From positions 49,318 to 113,317 of the forward strand of contig NZ_FNJD01000012.1 in NCBI RefSeq assembly GCF_900103185.1: 64,000 nucleotides of DNA, given 5' to 3'. Positions 27,351-36,938 of this stretch are shown one piece after another (the first letter of the stretch is position 1; every line of letters begins with the position of its first letter). Both the position numbers and the translations under genes were made by a program. The stretch comes from Sulfitobacter litoralis (GTDB lineage: Bacteria > Pseudomonadota > Alphaproteobacteria > Rhodobacterales > Rhodobacteraceae). The notes beneath the pieces are model-generated. The model was given only the letters and a program-made list of their open reading frames with translations. It ran no database searches and had not been told where the DNA came from.

Positions 27351-29546
27351 CTAGTAAAAACTCTGCGGGTCAATGTCGACAGCGATGCGCACGTCGTTCT
27401 TCAACCGCAGCTGTGCGACCCATTTCGCCAGCGCCTCTTGCAAGGGGGCGGTCTTCTCGGCTTTGACCAGCAGCCGCACGCGGTGGCGCCCGCGCACCCG
27501 TGCAATCGGCGCGGGGGCCGGCCCATAGACCTGCGCCCCGACGGCACGCAGCGGCCCATCTTGCCGCGCCAACTGGTTGCCCGCATCGAACAGCGCCGCG
27601 ACATCCGGCCCGCTCAGGATAATCCCCGCCATTCGGCCATAGGGCGGCACGCCCGCGTGACGTCGCTCTCCGGCTTCGGCTTTCCAAAAGCCCTCTTCGT
27701 CGCCCACAAGGATAGCACGGATCACGGGATGGTCGGGCTGAAACGTCTGCAACAGCGCGGTGCCCGGGGCCTCTGCCCGTCCGGCACGCCCCGCGACCTG
27801 CCGCATCAGCTGATAGGTCCGTTCTGCCGCGCGCAGGTCCGACCCCATCAGGCCCAAATCGGCGTCGATCACCCCGACCAGCGTGAGGTTGGGAAAGTTG
27901 TGCCCCTTGGCGACCAGCTGCGTGCCGATGATGATATCCGCCGCCCCGTCAGCAATCCCCGCGATCTCGGCCTTCAGCGCGCGGGCCGATCCGTACATAT
28001 CCGAACTCAACGTCGCGACCCGCGCCTCTGGCCAAAGCGCTGCGGCCTCTTCGCCCAACCGCTCCACCCCCGGACCAACCGCGGCGAGCTTGCCTTCAAG
28101 CTCGCACGACGGGCAGGCCTCGGGCATGGATTTGCTTTCGCCGCATTGGTGGCAGACCAGTCGTTTGAGGTAGCGATGTTCGACCATCCGCGCATCGCAA
28201 TGATCGCAGCCTATTTGATGCCCGCAGGCGCGGCACAGGGTCACCGGCGCATAGCCGCGGCGGTTGATGAACAGCATTGCCTGTTCGCCCCGTTCCAGCC
28301 GCTTGTCGACCTCGACCTTCAACGTGGGCGACACCCATTTGTCGCTCGGCAGGCCTTCGCTTCGCATATCAATCGCGCCCATCGTTGGCATCACCGCCGG
28401 CCCAAAGCGCGACGTCAGCTCGACCCGCGTATATTTCCCAGCCTCGGCGTTGGCCCAGCTTTCCAACGACGGTGTAGCCGAGGCAAGCACCACCTGCGCC
28501 CCGCAGATCGACGCGCGCAGAACGGCCATGTCACGGGCGTTATACAGCACGCCCTCTTCTTGCTTGTACGAGGTGTCATGTTCCTCATCGACAACGATCA
28601 GACCAAGGTTCTGGAACGGCAAAAACAGCGCCGAGCGCGCGCCAATCACCACCTGAGCCTGCCCCTGCCCGACCATTTTCCAGATGCGACGCCGCTCTGT
28701 CATGGTGGCACCCGAATGCCACTCGGCAGGTTTCGCGCCAAACCGCGCCTGCACACGGTGCAAGAACTGCTCAGTCAGCGCAATTTCCGGCAGCAGCACC
28801 AAGGCCTGCCTGCCGGACTTTAGCGCGGCGGCCACGGCCTCCAGATAGACTTCGGTTTTGCCCGATCCAGTCACACCGCGCAGCAAGGTGGTCCCGTATT
28901 TGCCCGAGGCCACCCCCGCCGCCAGCAGCGCCGAGGCCGAGGCCTGATCGTCTGTCAGCTCTTTGCTGGGCAAGCTCGGGTCCATGCGCATGAACGGCAA
29001 ATCGCGCGGGCTGTCCTGTTCCAGCACTGCACCTTGGGTCACCAGGCCCTTGATCACCGACGCCGTTACCCCCGACATCTCGGCCAGTTCCTTTAGCGTG
29101 AAGGACAGATCGCCATACTCCGCCAGAGTTTCCAACACGCGACGGCGCGCGTCGGTCATCCGGTCAGGATCCCCCTCGCCGCGCCGGTAAATTTTGCGCA
29201 TCGATGGCGGGTCACCCAACCCCGGCGCACGCGTCGCCAGCCGCAGCATCGCGGGCATCGGCGTCAGCGTATATGCGGCAGCGCGAGTCAAAAAACTGCG
29301 CAGTTCTTCGCGCATGGGGGCCGCATCGAGCACGCGGATCACCGACCGTATTTTGGACAGCTCATAGTCCCCCTGCCCAGCGCCCCAGACAACACCGATC
29401 ACCTTGCGCGGACCCAGCGGGACCTCGACGAACGCCCCCATATGGCAGCCGCCTTCAGGCGCCTTGTAATCCAGCGCACGGCCCAGTGGCTGGGTGGTCA
29501 TCACGGCCACCAGCTCGTTTGCATGAAAAAATTCTGGCGGTTTCAC
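27351..29546 (-). CDS. priA: PriA, primosomal helicase
   Basis: A 731-residue replication-restart helicase. The DNA-binding N-terminus is followed by the Walker A GVTGSGKTEVY at about residue 223, DEEHD as motif II, and the zinc-binding region (CRACG, CDHC, CHQCG, CPSC) at about residues 435-475. It reloads the replisome at collapsed forks and recombination intermediates. The GTG at 29546 gives LVKPPEFF-type N-terminus with GGAG 6 nt upstream. The frame is open 189 codons further, but that part lies antisense to the aldolase gene and is rejected. Confidence 0.93.
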   Translation of the reverse strand: MKPPEFFHANELVAVMTTQPLGRALDYKAPEGGCHMGAFVEVPLGPRKVIGVVWGAGQGDYELSKIRSVIRVLDAAPMREELRSFLTRAAAYTLTPMPAMLRLATRAPGLGDPPSMRKIYRRGEGDPDRMTDARRRVLETLAEYGDLSFTLKELAEMSGVTASVIKGLVTQGAVLEQDSPRDLPFMRMDPSLPSKELTDDQASASALLAAGVASGKYGTTLLRGVTGSGKTEVYLEAVAAALKSGRQALVLLPEIALTEQFLHRVQARFGAKPAEWHSGATMTERRRIWKMVGQGQAQVVIGARSALFLPFQNLGLIVVDEEHDTSYKQEEGVLYNARDMAVLRASICGAQVVLASATPSLESWANAEAGKYTRVELTSRFGPAVMPTMGAIDMRSEGLPSDKWVSPTLKVEVDKRLERGEQAMLFINRRGYAPVTLCRACGHQIGCDHCDARMVEHRYLKRLVCHQCGESKSMPEACPSCELEGKLAAVGPGVERLGEEAAALWPEARVATLSSDMYGSARALKAEIAGIADGAADIIIGTQLVAKGHNFPNLTLVGVIDADLGLMGSDLRAAERTYQLMRQVAGRAGRAEAPGTALLQTFQPDHPVIRAILVGDEEGFWKAEAGERRHAGVPPYGRMAGIILSGPDVAALFDAGNQLARQDGPLRAVGAQVYGPAPAPIARVRGRHRVRLLVKAEKTAPLQEALAKWVAQLRLKNDVRIAVDIDPQSFY

Positions 29547-29664
29547 CAACTGCTCCGGGCCGGGGTTACGGGAATTAGGGTTCCAGCTTGTCGGATGATG
29601 CGCTAAAGCCCTAGGCGACAGACATAGCCATTCCTGCTGCCTATTCCAACCTGAAGGACGTAAC

Positions 29665-30318
29665 ATGAAATTCTTCGTAGATACCGCCGAAATCGATGCC
29701 ATCGCCGAGCTGAACGATCTGGGCATGGTAGACGGGGTAACAACAAACCCGTCGCTGATCCTGAAATCCGGCCGCAACATTCTGGAAGTCACAAAAGAGA
29801 TCTGTGATCTGGTCGACGGCCCCGTCTCTGCCGAAGTTGTCGCCACCAAAGCGGACGACATGATCGCCGAAGGCCGCAAGTTGGCCGAGATCGCTGAGAA
29901 CATCACCGTAAAACTGCCCCTGACCTGGGACGGCCTGAAAGCGTGCAAAGTGCTTTCGGACGAGGGTAAGATGGTTAACGTCACGCTCTGCTTCTCGGCA
30001 AACCAAGCGTTGATCGCCGCCAAAGCGGGTGCGACATTCATCTCTCCGTTCATCGGGCGTTTGGATGATATCAACCTTGACGGTATGGACCTGATCCAGG
30101 ACATCCGCACCATCTATGATAACTACGGCTTTGAAACCGAAATCCTTGCCGCGTCGATCCGCACAGTGAACCACGTGCTGGATGCCGCGCGTATCGGTGC
30201 CGATGTCATGACCGCCCCGCCAGAAGTGATCAAGAAACTGGCGTCGCACCCGCTGACAGACAAGGGTCTTGAGACCTTTATGGCTGACTGGGCAAAGACA
30301 GGTCAGAACATCCTATGA
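29665..30318 (+). CDS. fsa: Fructose-6-phosphate aldolase / TalC-type transaldolase
   Basis: A 217-residue small transaldolase-family enzyme. The Schiff-base lysine is Lys83 in [11 protein letters not shown]; the N-terminus [13 protein letters not shown] and the GVTTNPSLI block are typical. Members split fructose 6-phosphate or act as short transaldolases; the choice between the two is not clear from sequence. It is divergent from priA with 118 nt between starts. The ribosome-binding site GAAGGA is well placed. Confidence 0.9.
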   Translation: MKFFVDTAEIDAIAELNDLGMVDGVTTNPSLILKSGRNILEVTKEICDLVDGPVSAEVVATKADDMIAEGRKLAEIAENITVKLPLTWDGLKACKVLSDEGKMVNVTLCFSANQALIAAKAGATFISPFIGRLDDINLDGMDLIQDIRTIYDNYGFETEILAASIRTVNHVLDAARIGADVMTAPPEVIKKLASHPLTDKGLETFMADWAKTGQNIL

Positions 30319-30568
30319 TCGCCTGATCAAGCCCAGACAAAGGGGTACGCGCCACACTTCTGCGCGTGCCCACCCCACCCCGCATGTCACGCGGCAGTGC
30401 CACATGCGCCCCGGATCAAAGCCGCGCCGACGCTGCCTTGCCTCCGCCCCGCCGTTGCATCGCAAACGGGCGGTTTGACGCCGAAATACCACCCCTATAC
30501 CAAAAGAAAAAAGCAGATTTAGCCTGACGCGCATGCTATGTCAGTGCCAAATATAAAAAGAGACCCGC

Positions 30569-31276
30569 ATGAGCAGTAACCACAAAATCGAAGATTCCCT
30601 TCGGGAAGCGATTATTTCACAGCCCGACGTCATCCTTGACGACAACGACGTGATGCAGGCCCTGATCGCCGCGAATGAACGCGCGATGGGGGGCAATATC
30701 GTCGATCTGCGCGGCATCGCCATGGACCGGCTGGAAACCCGTCTGGACCGGCTTGAGGACACACACCGCAACGTGATCGCCGCGGCCTATGAGAACCTTG
30801 CGGGGACCAACCAGATTCACCGCGCGATCCTGCGCATGCTTGACCCTGTAGATTTCGAACCCTTCCTCAAGGATCTCGGGGGCGAGGTTGCCGATATCCT
30901 GCGAGTCGACGCTGTGCGGCTGGTGCTGGAATCTGCCGAGAATGACGATGATCCCGCGATCAAGCGTTTGGGCGATGTGCTGAACGTCGCCGAACCCGGG
31001 TTTGTTGACGACTACCTGTCGCACGGGCGCGGCGGCACGGTGCGTCAGGTTACCTTGCGCGGTGTCCAGCACAGCCCCGAACATATCTACGGCGGATCTG
31101 CCGACTGGATCCGGTCCGAAGCCTGCCTCAAGCTGAACTTTGGTGCGGGCCGTTTGCCGGGCCTGCTGATCCTCGGGTCGGAAGACCCCCATATGTTCAG
31201 CCCGCAACAAGGCACCGACCTGCTGGGGTTCTTCGCCGGCGTGTTCGAGCGGACAATGCGCCGCTGGCTGTCTTGA
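30569..31276 (+). CDS. DUF484 family protein
   Basis: A 235-residue GAF-like domain protein. The N-terminal helix (EDSLREAIISQPDVILDDNDVMQAL) is the usual DUF484 start, and the C-terminal half has the GSEDPHMFSPQQGTDLL block. DUF484 is often encoded just before xerC, as here, but its role is not established. The stop overlaps the xerC start (TTGA at 31273-31276), so the two are co-translated. Confidence 0.85.
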   Translation: MSSNHKIEDSLREAIISQPDVILDDNDVMQALIAANERAMGGNIVDLRGIAMDRLETRLDRLEDTHRNVIAAAYENLAGTNQIHRAILRMLDPVDFEPFLKDLGGEVADILRVDAVRLVLESAENDDDPAIKRLGDVLNVAEPGFVDDYLSHGRGGTVRQVTLRGVQHSPEHIYGGSADWIRSEACLKLNFGAGRLPGLLILGSEDPHMFSPQQGTDLLGFFAGVFERTMRRWLS

Positions 31277-32220
31277 GCGGGGCAAACGCGCTTTTGATCA
31301 GCCCCGCCGCGCGGGACGCCCTGCAAAACTGGCTGGACCATCAGCGCGCGCTCAAGGGCGCGGCTGAAAATACGATTACTGCCTATCGGGGAGATTTGAT
31401 CGATTTCCTCGCTTTCATGACCCTGCACAAAGGCGACAGCCAAGGTCTGGGCGCGCTGTCAAAGATCACCATCACAGACATGCGCGCTTGGATGGCGCAG
31501 ACGCGCAGCGCCGATGTCGGACCGCGGTCGATGGCCCGCAAACTGTCGGCGGTCAAAGCTTTCTACCGCTGGCTGGCAGAGCGTGAGGGGTTCGAGCCCA
31601 CCGCCGTGCTGTCGACCAGATCACCGAAATTCCCAAAAAAGCTCCCGCGTCCGCTGGCGATTGATGCGGCGCAAGCGATGATCGACAGCGTTGAAATGCA
31701 ATCGCGCCATGCGTGGGTGGCCGCGCGGGATGTGGCCGTGCTGACGCTGCTGTGGGGCTGCGGGCTGCGCATATCCGAGGCGCTTGGCCTCAGGGGTGCC
31801 GACGCGCCCCTGCCCGAGGTACTGCGCATCGTCGGCAAGGGGGGCAAGGAACGGGTGGTGCCTGTCCTGCCCGCAGCACGCGATGCGGTGGACGCCTATC
31901 TGCAGGTCTGCCCCTACGGTCGCGAACGCGATGCGCCGTTGTTTCGCGCGGTGCGTGGCGGCCCCTTGGCAGCGCGGGCAATTTCGCAAGTCATGGCCGA
32001 TGCCCGGATGCAGCTTGGCCTGCCCACCAGCGCCACACCCCATGCGCTGCGCCACAGCTTTGCCACGCATCTGCTGGATGCGGGCGGCGATTTGCGTGCG
32101 ATCCAAGAGCTTTTGGGCCACGCGTCGCTCTCCACCACCCAAGCCTATACCGCCGTTGATACCGCCCGCTTGATGGATGTCTACAACCGCGCCCACCCCA
32201 AGGCGGGCGGCGGCAATTAA
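31273..32220 (+). CDS. xerC: XerC tyrosine recombinase
   Basis: A 315-residue integrase-family recombinase for resolving chromosome dimers at dif. The N-terminal SAM-like core-binding domain is followed by catalytic residues Arg (GCGLRISEALGL), Lys (GKGGKERVVP), HxxR (HALRHSFATHLL), His (LLGHASLSTTQ) and Tyr (TQAYTAVD). The start is a TTG that overlaps the DUF484 stop. XerC rather than XerD is favoured by the DUF484 neighbour. Its stop is shared with meaB on the other strand (TTAA at 32217-32220). Confidence 0.92.
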   Translation: MSGANALLISPAARDALQNWLDHQRALKGAAENTITAYRGDLIDFLAFMTLHKGDSQGLGALSKITITDMRAWMAQTRSADVGPRSMARKLSAVKAFYRWLAEREGFEPTAVLSTRSPKFPKKLPRPLAIDAAQAMIDSVEMQSRHAWVAARDVAVLTLLWGCGLRISEALGLRGADAPLPEVLRIVGKGGKERVVPVLPAARDAVDAYLQVCPYGRERDAPLFRAVRGGPLAARAISQVMADARMQLGLPTSATPHALRHSFATHLLDAGGDLRAIQELLGHASLSTTQAYTAVDTARLMDVYNRAHPKAGGGN

Positions 32221-33188
32221 CGATCCAGCTGGGTGACGAAATCCTGCGCCGCTTTGGTCGGGTCGGCCAGTCCCTGCGCCACACGGTCGCTCAGCTCGGT
32301 CAGCGCGGCCTTGGCTTTTGGCTTTTCCAACTGCGCCAACAACGCTTGTTTTACCGCCTGCTCGAACCAATAGCGCGCCTGAGCGGCACGGGCGTGCTGC
32401 CAGAACCCCTGGGCACGCCGCCAATCTGTCAGCGTCTCGACCTCTGCCCACGCTTCGTTTAGCCCGTTTTCCTGTAACGCAGAGACCATCATCGCTTTGG
32501 GAAATCCCTTGGGATCTTGAGGCCGTTTGCGCAGCAAGCGCAGGGCACCGGCATAATCGGCGCAGGTGCGCGACGCGGCGGGTTTCAGGTCCCCATCGGC
32601 TTTGTTGATCACGATGATATCCGCCATCTCCATGATGCCACGCTTGACACCTTGAAGTTCGTCCCCGCCAGCGGGGGCCAGCAACAGCAAGAACACATCT
32701 GACATTTCGGCCACAACAGTCTCGGACTGGCCGACGCCGACCGTTTCGATCAGGACCACGTCAAAGCCGGCTGCCTCGCAGAGGGTCACCGCCTCGCGGG
32801 TGCGGCGGGCAACGCCGCCCAAATGAGTCTGGCTGGGCGACGGGCGGATGAAAGCATCGCGCTCGCGTGACAAGAGATCCATGCGGGTCTTATCCCCTAA
32901 TATCGACCCGCCGGACCGCGAAGAGGACGGGTCGATCGCCAGCACAGCCACCTTAAGCCCGCGCCGGATCAGCATCATGCCAAAGCTTTCGATAAAAGTG
33001 GATTTCCCCACCCCCGGCGTGCCCGAAAGACCAATCCGCAGCGCCTCGCGTCCTTTTGGCAAAGCTGCGAGCAGTTCCGTTGCCTGTGCGCGGTGATCGT
33101 CACGCCCGGATTCGACCAGCGTGATCCCCCGTGCCAACGCACGGCGTTCGCCTGCTGCTATGCCCTTGGTCAAATCATCGATGTTCAT
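32217..33188 (-). CDS. meaB: MeaB, methylmalonyl-CoA mutase-associated G3E GTPase
   Basis: A 323-residue GTPase that guards B12 loading of methylmalonyl- or ethylmalonyl-CoA mutase. The P-loop GLSGTPGVGKST lies at residues 53-64. AIDPSSSRSGGSILGDKTRM and DVVLIETVGVGQSE are classic family blocks, and NKADGD is the guanine-specificity motif. The start at 33188 (MNIDDLTKGI) is set by the family; the open frame upstream lies antisense to hrpB. The mutase itself is not in this window. Confidence 0.93.
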   Translation of the reverse strand: MNIDDLTKGIAAGERRALARGITLVESGRDDHRAQATELLAALPKGREALRIGLSGTPGVGKSTFIESFGMMLIRRGLKVAVLAIDPSSSRSGGSILGDKTRMDLLSRERDAFIRPSPSQTHLGGVARRTREAVTLCEAAGFDVVLIETVGVGQSETVVAEMSDVFLLLLAPAGGDELQGVKRGIMEMADIIVINKADGDLKPAASRTCADYAGALRLLRKRPQDPKGFPKAMMVSALQENGLNEAWAEVETLTDWRRAQGFWQHARAAQARYWFEQAVKQALLAQLEKPKAKAALTELSDRVAQGLADPTKAAQDFVTQLDR

Positions 33189-33300
33189 AGGTTCTGCCCC
33201 CTCGCGCCTCTTGCCCCATGTTTTCAATCCCACAGGCGCAAATGTCCAGACCGCAGGCCGGCCCTTGGCCCCGCCGCGGCTTTCGCCCATAACCACCGAT

Positions 33301-35715
33301 ATGGCTTTTACTCTTCCCATAGACCACGTCATGCCACAGGTGATCGACGCGCTGCGCAGCAGTGGCCGCGTTGTGCTGCAAGCGCCCCCCGGTGCGGGCA
33401 AGACCACCCGGGTCCCACTGGCAATGCTGGACGCAGGGCTGACCGCTGGCCGCATCCTGATGCTGGAACCGCGCCGCCTTGCCGCGCGTGCAGCCGCCGA
33501 ACGTATGGCCGCGACCTTGGGCGAAGATCCGGGGCAAACTGTGGGCTTTCGTGTGCGCGGTGCCAGCGCCATCAGCAAGGCCACGCGGATCGAGGTCGTG
33601 ACCGAGGGCATCCTGACCCGCATGTTGCAAGACGACCCCGACCTACCCGGTGTCGGCGCGGTGATCTTTGACGAATTCCACGAAAGGTCCCTGAACGCGG
33701 ATCTGGGCCTCGCGCTTTGCCTAGAGGTGGCCGAAGCGCTGCGCGATGACCTGTTGATCGTCGCCATGTCCGCCACGCTGGACGCCGCCCCCGTCGCCGC
33801 CCTGATGCAGGCCCCGGTGGTCACCTCCGAAGGGCGCAGCTTTCCGGTCACATCCCATTGGCTGGACCGGCCAGTGGGCAAGCAACGGTTTGAACAGGCC
33901 GCTGCCGACCTGGTGCTGCATGCGCTGGACACCGCCCCCGGCTCGGCGCTGGTTTTCCTGCCCGGCGAAGGCGAGATACGGCGGGTTGAGAGCGCGCTGA
34001 CCGGGCGGCTGCCTGCGGATTGCACGCTTGCTCCGCTCTTCGGCGCGATGGATTTCAAAGCGCAGCGCGCTGCGATTGCCCCCGCCAAAACGGGACGCAA
34101 AATTGTGCTGGCGACCTCTATCGCGGAAACCTCCCTGACCATCGAAGGGGTGCAAATCGTGGTGGACGGGGGTCGCGCACGGCGAGCGCAGTTCGATCCG
34201 TCTTCGGGCATGTCGCGGCTGGTCACCGACCGCGTGACCCGCGCCGAGGCGACGCAGCGCGCGGGCCGTGCGGGGCGTGTATCCGAAGGGGCCGCGTTCA
34301 AGCTTTGGACACGCGGCGAGGAAGGTGCGCTTACCGCCTACCCCCCCGCCGAGATCGAGGCGGGCGATCTATGTGCCTTTGCGTTGGAACTGGCGGTCTG
34401 GGGCGCACAGGCCAGCGATCTGAAATTCGTGACCCCGCCCCACGAAGGCCGTCTGGCCGAGGCGCAAAGCGTGTTGCATATGCTTGGCGCGCTGGATGTG
34501 ACGGGCCGCATCACCGACCATGGCCGCGTTTTGGCCAAGATGCCGTTGCACCCGCGACTGGCCCATATGGTTGCCAAGGGCGGACGCAGCGCCCCGACCC
34601 TTGCTGCGATCCTGTCGGAACGTGACCCTTTGCGCGGCGGCTCTGTCGATCTGGGGCTGCGTCTGGATGCGGTCGCGGGCAAACGTGTTCCCGCCGAGGT
34701 CAACCACGCCGCCCTTGCCCGCATCAAACAAGACGCCAAACGGCTGGCACGCGGCCAAACTGGCACCGGCCCCGACACGCTGGGGATGCTCGCCGCACTC
34801 GCCTATCCCGACAGGATCGCGCTGCGGCGCAAAGGGGACGCGCCGCGGTTTGTAATGTCCGGTGGCAAAGGCGCGATCCTGTCCGAGAGCGATCCGCTGG
34901 CGGGGGAACGTTTGCTGGTGGCGACCGACCTTAATGGCGACCCGCGCGAGGCGCGCATTCGCCAAGCCGCGCGCCTGTCCGACAGCGATCTGCGCGATAC
35001 GTTCCCCGATCAGATTGCATGGCATCAGGTCTGCGTTTGGTCCCGACGCGAGGGCCGTGTGCTGGCGCGGCAGCACGAACGCTTTGGTGCGCTGGTGCTG
35101 GACGACAGGGCATGGTCCGACGCCCCCGCCGAAGACATCGCGCAGGCCATGCTCGACGGGGTGCGGCAGCTGGGGCTAATGCCCGGCAAAGCGGCGGCGC
35201 TGTTTCTGGCTCGGGCGCGGCTGATGGGCGATGGTTTCCCCGATTTCAGCGACGATCACCTGCTTGGGACCTTGGAGGATTGGTTGCCCGGTCACCTGGC
35301 AGGTGTCCGCAGCACCGCCGATTGGAAGGCGTTTGATTTACTGCCCGCCCTGACGGCACGGCTCAGCTGGGACGACCAGCAGGCGCTCGACCGCGCCGCT
35401 CCTGCGCATTTCACCACCCCGCTGGGGCGCAAGATCGCGATTGATTATAGCGAAACGCAGCCCCAGATCGCCCTGCGTCTGCAAGAGGTTTTTGGCACCA
35501 CGCGTCATCCGATGATCGCGGGGCAGCCCTTGCAGATCACGCTTTTGTCGCCGGCCCAGCGTCCAGTGCAGGTCACGACCGATTTGCCAGGCTTCTGGGC
35601 GGGGTCCTATGCTGATGTGCGCAAGGATATGCGCGCCCGCTATCCGCGTCATCCCTGGCCGGAAGACCCGACGCAGGCCGACCCGACGCTGCGGGTCAAG
35701 CCACGCGGCACCTAA
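33301..35715 (+). CDS. hrpB: HrpB, DEAH-type ATP-dependent helicase
   Basis: An 804-residue superfamily 2 helicase of the HrpB class. Walker A APPGAGKTTR is at residues 28-37, DEFHERS as motif II, SATLD as motif III, and QRAGRAGR as motif VI; the HA2 and HrpB C-terminal domains follow. Its cellular role is not known in detail. The ATG at 33301 gives the family N-terminus FTLPIDHVMPQVIDAL. The stop overlaps the DoxX stop on the other strand. Confidence 0.93.
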   Translation: MAFTLPIDHVMPQVIDALRSSGRVVLQAPPGAGKTTRVPLAMLDAGLTAGRILMLEPRRLAARAAAERMAATLGEDPGQTVGFRVRGASAISKATRIEVVTEGILTRMLQDDPDLPGVGAVIFDEFHERSLNADLGLALCLEVAEALRDDLLIVAMSATLDAAPVAALMQAPVVTSEGRSFPVTSHWLDRPVGKQRFEQAAADLVLHALDTAPGSALVFLPGEGEIRRVESALTGRLPADCTLAPLFGAMDFKAQRAAIAPAKTGRKIVLATSIAETSLTIEGVQIVVDGGRARRAQFDPSSGMSRLVTDRVTRAEATQRAGRAGRVSEGAAFKLWTRGEEGALTAYPPAEIEAGDLCAFALELAVWGAQASDLKFVTPPHEGRLAEAQSVLHMLGALDVTGRITDHGRVLAKMPLHPRLAHMVAKGGRSAPTLAAILSERDPLRGGSVDLGLRLDAVAGKRVPAEVNHAALARIKQDAKRLARGQTGTGPDTLGMLAALAYPDRIALRRKGDAPRFVMSGGKGAILSESDPLAGERLLVATDLNGDPREARIRQAARLSDSDLRDTFPDQIAWHQVCVWSRREGRVLARQHERFGALVLDDRAWSDAPAEDIAQAMLDGVRQLGLMPGKAAALFLARARLMGDGFPDFSDDHLLGTLEDWLPGHLAGVRSTADWKAFDLLPALTARLSWDDQQALDRAAPAHFTTPLGRKIAIDYSETQPQIALRLQEVFGTTRHPMIAGQPLQITLLSPAQRPVQVTTDLPGFWAGSYADVRKDMRARYPRHPWPEDPTQADPTLRVKPRGT

Positions 35716-36077
35716 GGAGCTGGTTTTGTCGCGGCGTGGCCAGCAAGGACCAGCAGCCCCCCCGCAATCGCCCAGTTCTTGACAAAGATCGACATCTGCC
35801 ATGGATCATCGGGGATAAAGTGGAAGACGCTGGTCGCCATACAATACAGCGCCAGCGCAAAGCTCATCGGGGCAAGCCAGAGGCCGAAGAACAGGCTGAT
35901 CGCCGCCACCCCGTTGAATAGCATCGCGGGCCAGACGAGGAACACGGGCAATCCGCGATCCGACAGTAAACCCTGCGCCGCTGCAGGGTCGACCAGCTTT
36001 TGCACAAATCCCGCGACGAAAAGGGCCGCCAAAAGCAGGCGGCCCACGTAAATTACAACAGACGAAACTCGCAGCAT
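35712..36077 (-). CDS. DoxX-family membrane protein
   Basis: A 121-residue protein with four predicted membrane helices. The N-terminus YVGRLLLAALFVAGFVQKLVDP is the DoxX pattern. Members are small subunits linked to quinone or thiosulfate oxidation, or to redox stress; function here is not established. Its ATG overlaps the msrB stop by one base (TGATG), so it is translated together with msrB, which hints at a shared envelope-redox job. Confidence 0.75.
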   Translation of the reverse strand: MLRVSSVVIYVGRLLLAALFVAGFVQKLVDPAAAQGLLSDRGLPVFLVWPAMLFNGVAAISLFFGLWLAPMSFALALYCMATSVFHFIPDDPWQMSIFVKNWAIAGGLLVLAGHAATKPAP

Positions 36078-36571
36078 CAGGCAGCGGCAGGCGCAAAGGT
36101 CATGGCCAGACCGTTAATGCAGTGACGTTTGCCCGTGGGTGCGGGGCCATCATTGAACACATGGCCCAGATGGCCGCCGCAGCGATCGCAATGCACCTCG
36201 GTCCGCGTGGTAAAGAACCCCTTGTCCGGCATCGTTTCGACAGCATCGTCCAGCGGGGCGAAGAAGCTGGGCCAGCCGGTGCCGCTTTTGAACTTGGTCT
36301 TCGAACTATAAAGCGCCTGATCACATCCCTTGCAGTGGAACACGCCTTTGCGGACCTCGTCATTGAGCGGGCTGGTAAACGCACGCTCGGTATCCCCCTC
36401 GCGCAGGACAGCATATGCGTCATCACCCAGTTGCGCGCGCCATTCGGCAGGGGTGCGGCTGACTTCAAAGTCGCCCTGCGCCACGGTCCCGGCCTGCGCC
36501 GCCGCGCCTACGCCAAACGGCAAGGCCGGCATAGTCATCGTTGTGCATTTCAGGAAATTCCGGCGTTTCAT
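36077..36571 (-). CDS. msrB: MsrB, methionine-R-sulfoxide reductase with Tat signal
   Basis: A 164-residue protein. The N-terminus MKRRNFLKCTTM carries a twin-arginine motif, so the enzyme is probably exported folded. The MsrB domain has the zinc cysteines CKGC and CDRC, the GTGWPSF block, GHLGHVFNDGP, and RHCINGLA with the catalytic Cys. It repairs oxidised methionine in proteins, here likely in the periplasm. It is coupled to the DoxX gene. A 403-nt gap lies upstream. Confidence 0.9.
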   Translation of the reverse strand: MKRRNFLKCTTMTMPALPFGVGAAAQAGTVAQGDFEVSRTPAEWRAQLGDDAYAVLREGDTERAFTSPLNDEVRKGVFHCKGCDQALYSSKTKFKSGTGWPSFFAPLDDAVETMPDKGFFTTRTEVHCDRCGGHLGHVFNDGPAPTGKRHCINGLAMTFAPAAA

Positions 36572-36624
36572 AATGCCCCCTTAAGGTTGCGGTACTGCGG
36601 ATAGATTGGATGTCTGTTGAAAGG

Positions 36625-36662
36625 GCCGCCGGATGTTGCGCAGGGCGCAGACATCCGGCGGT
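36625..36662. repeat. Long hairpin upstream of msrB
   Basis: CCGCCGGATG at 36626-36635 pairs perfectly with 36652-36661, and TGCGC at 36637-36641 with 36645-36649, leaving a 3-nt loop and a small internal bulge. It is about 55 nt upstream of the msrB start, in the likely leader of its transcript. Confidence 0.7.
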
Positions 36663-36848
36663 ACTCGTTACCTGACACAAAGGTGCCGTTACTGGATAAA
36701 CCCGTTGGCGGAACACAAGGTTCCGCGACAACAAACTTGTTACCAAACCACGCCAAACAAAAACGGCGCGGACCCTCAGCGACATGGGCGCGTTGCCTGT
36801 GTCGACCTGAGTTGATGAGATACACGGAAGACGGAAATAAGAAGTTTC

Positions 36849-36877
36849 GCTGCGAAGGTAAAAAATCGCAGCTTTTA
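36849..36877 (+). terminator. Terminator-like hairpin on the plus strand
   Basis: GCTGCGA / TCGCAGC form a perfect 7-bp stem with an A-rich 10-nt loop, followed by TTTTAG. No plus-strand gene precedes it, which suggests a short untranslated RNA. Confidence 0.5.
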
Positions 36878-36910
36878 GTAAACTTTCTTGAAAACCGTTT
36901 AGAAACAGAA

Positions 36911-36938
36911 GTTTCGCCCGCTCAAAAGCGCGCGAAAC
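36911..36938 (-). terminator. Terminator of the sigma / anti-sigma operon
   Basis: GTTTCGC / GCGAAAC pair perfectly over 7 bp around a 14-nt loop. On the minus strand the stem is followed by TTCTGTTTCT. It begins about 37 nt after the anti-sigma stop. Confidence 0.55.

Noticed and set aside
27237..28823. Open frame of more than 500 codons on the plus strand opposite priA
   Set aside because: The minus strand carries an unmistakable PriA with helicase and zinc motifs. The plus frame is rich in Arg, His and Gln, typical of an antisense shadow.
29547..30113. N-terminal extension of PriA
   Set aside because: This in-frame stretch lies antisense to the aldolase gene and is not PriA-like; a GTG with GGAG upstream gives the usual length.
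33189..34301. N-terminal extension of MeaB
   Set aside because: In frame but antisense to hrpB; MeaB begins at MNIDDLTKGI.
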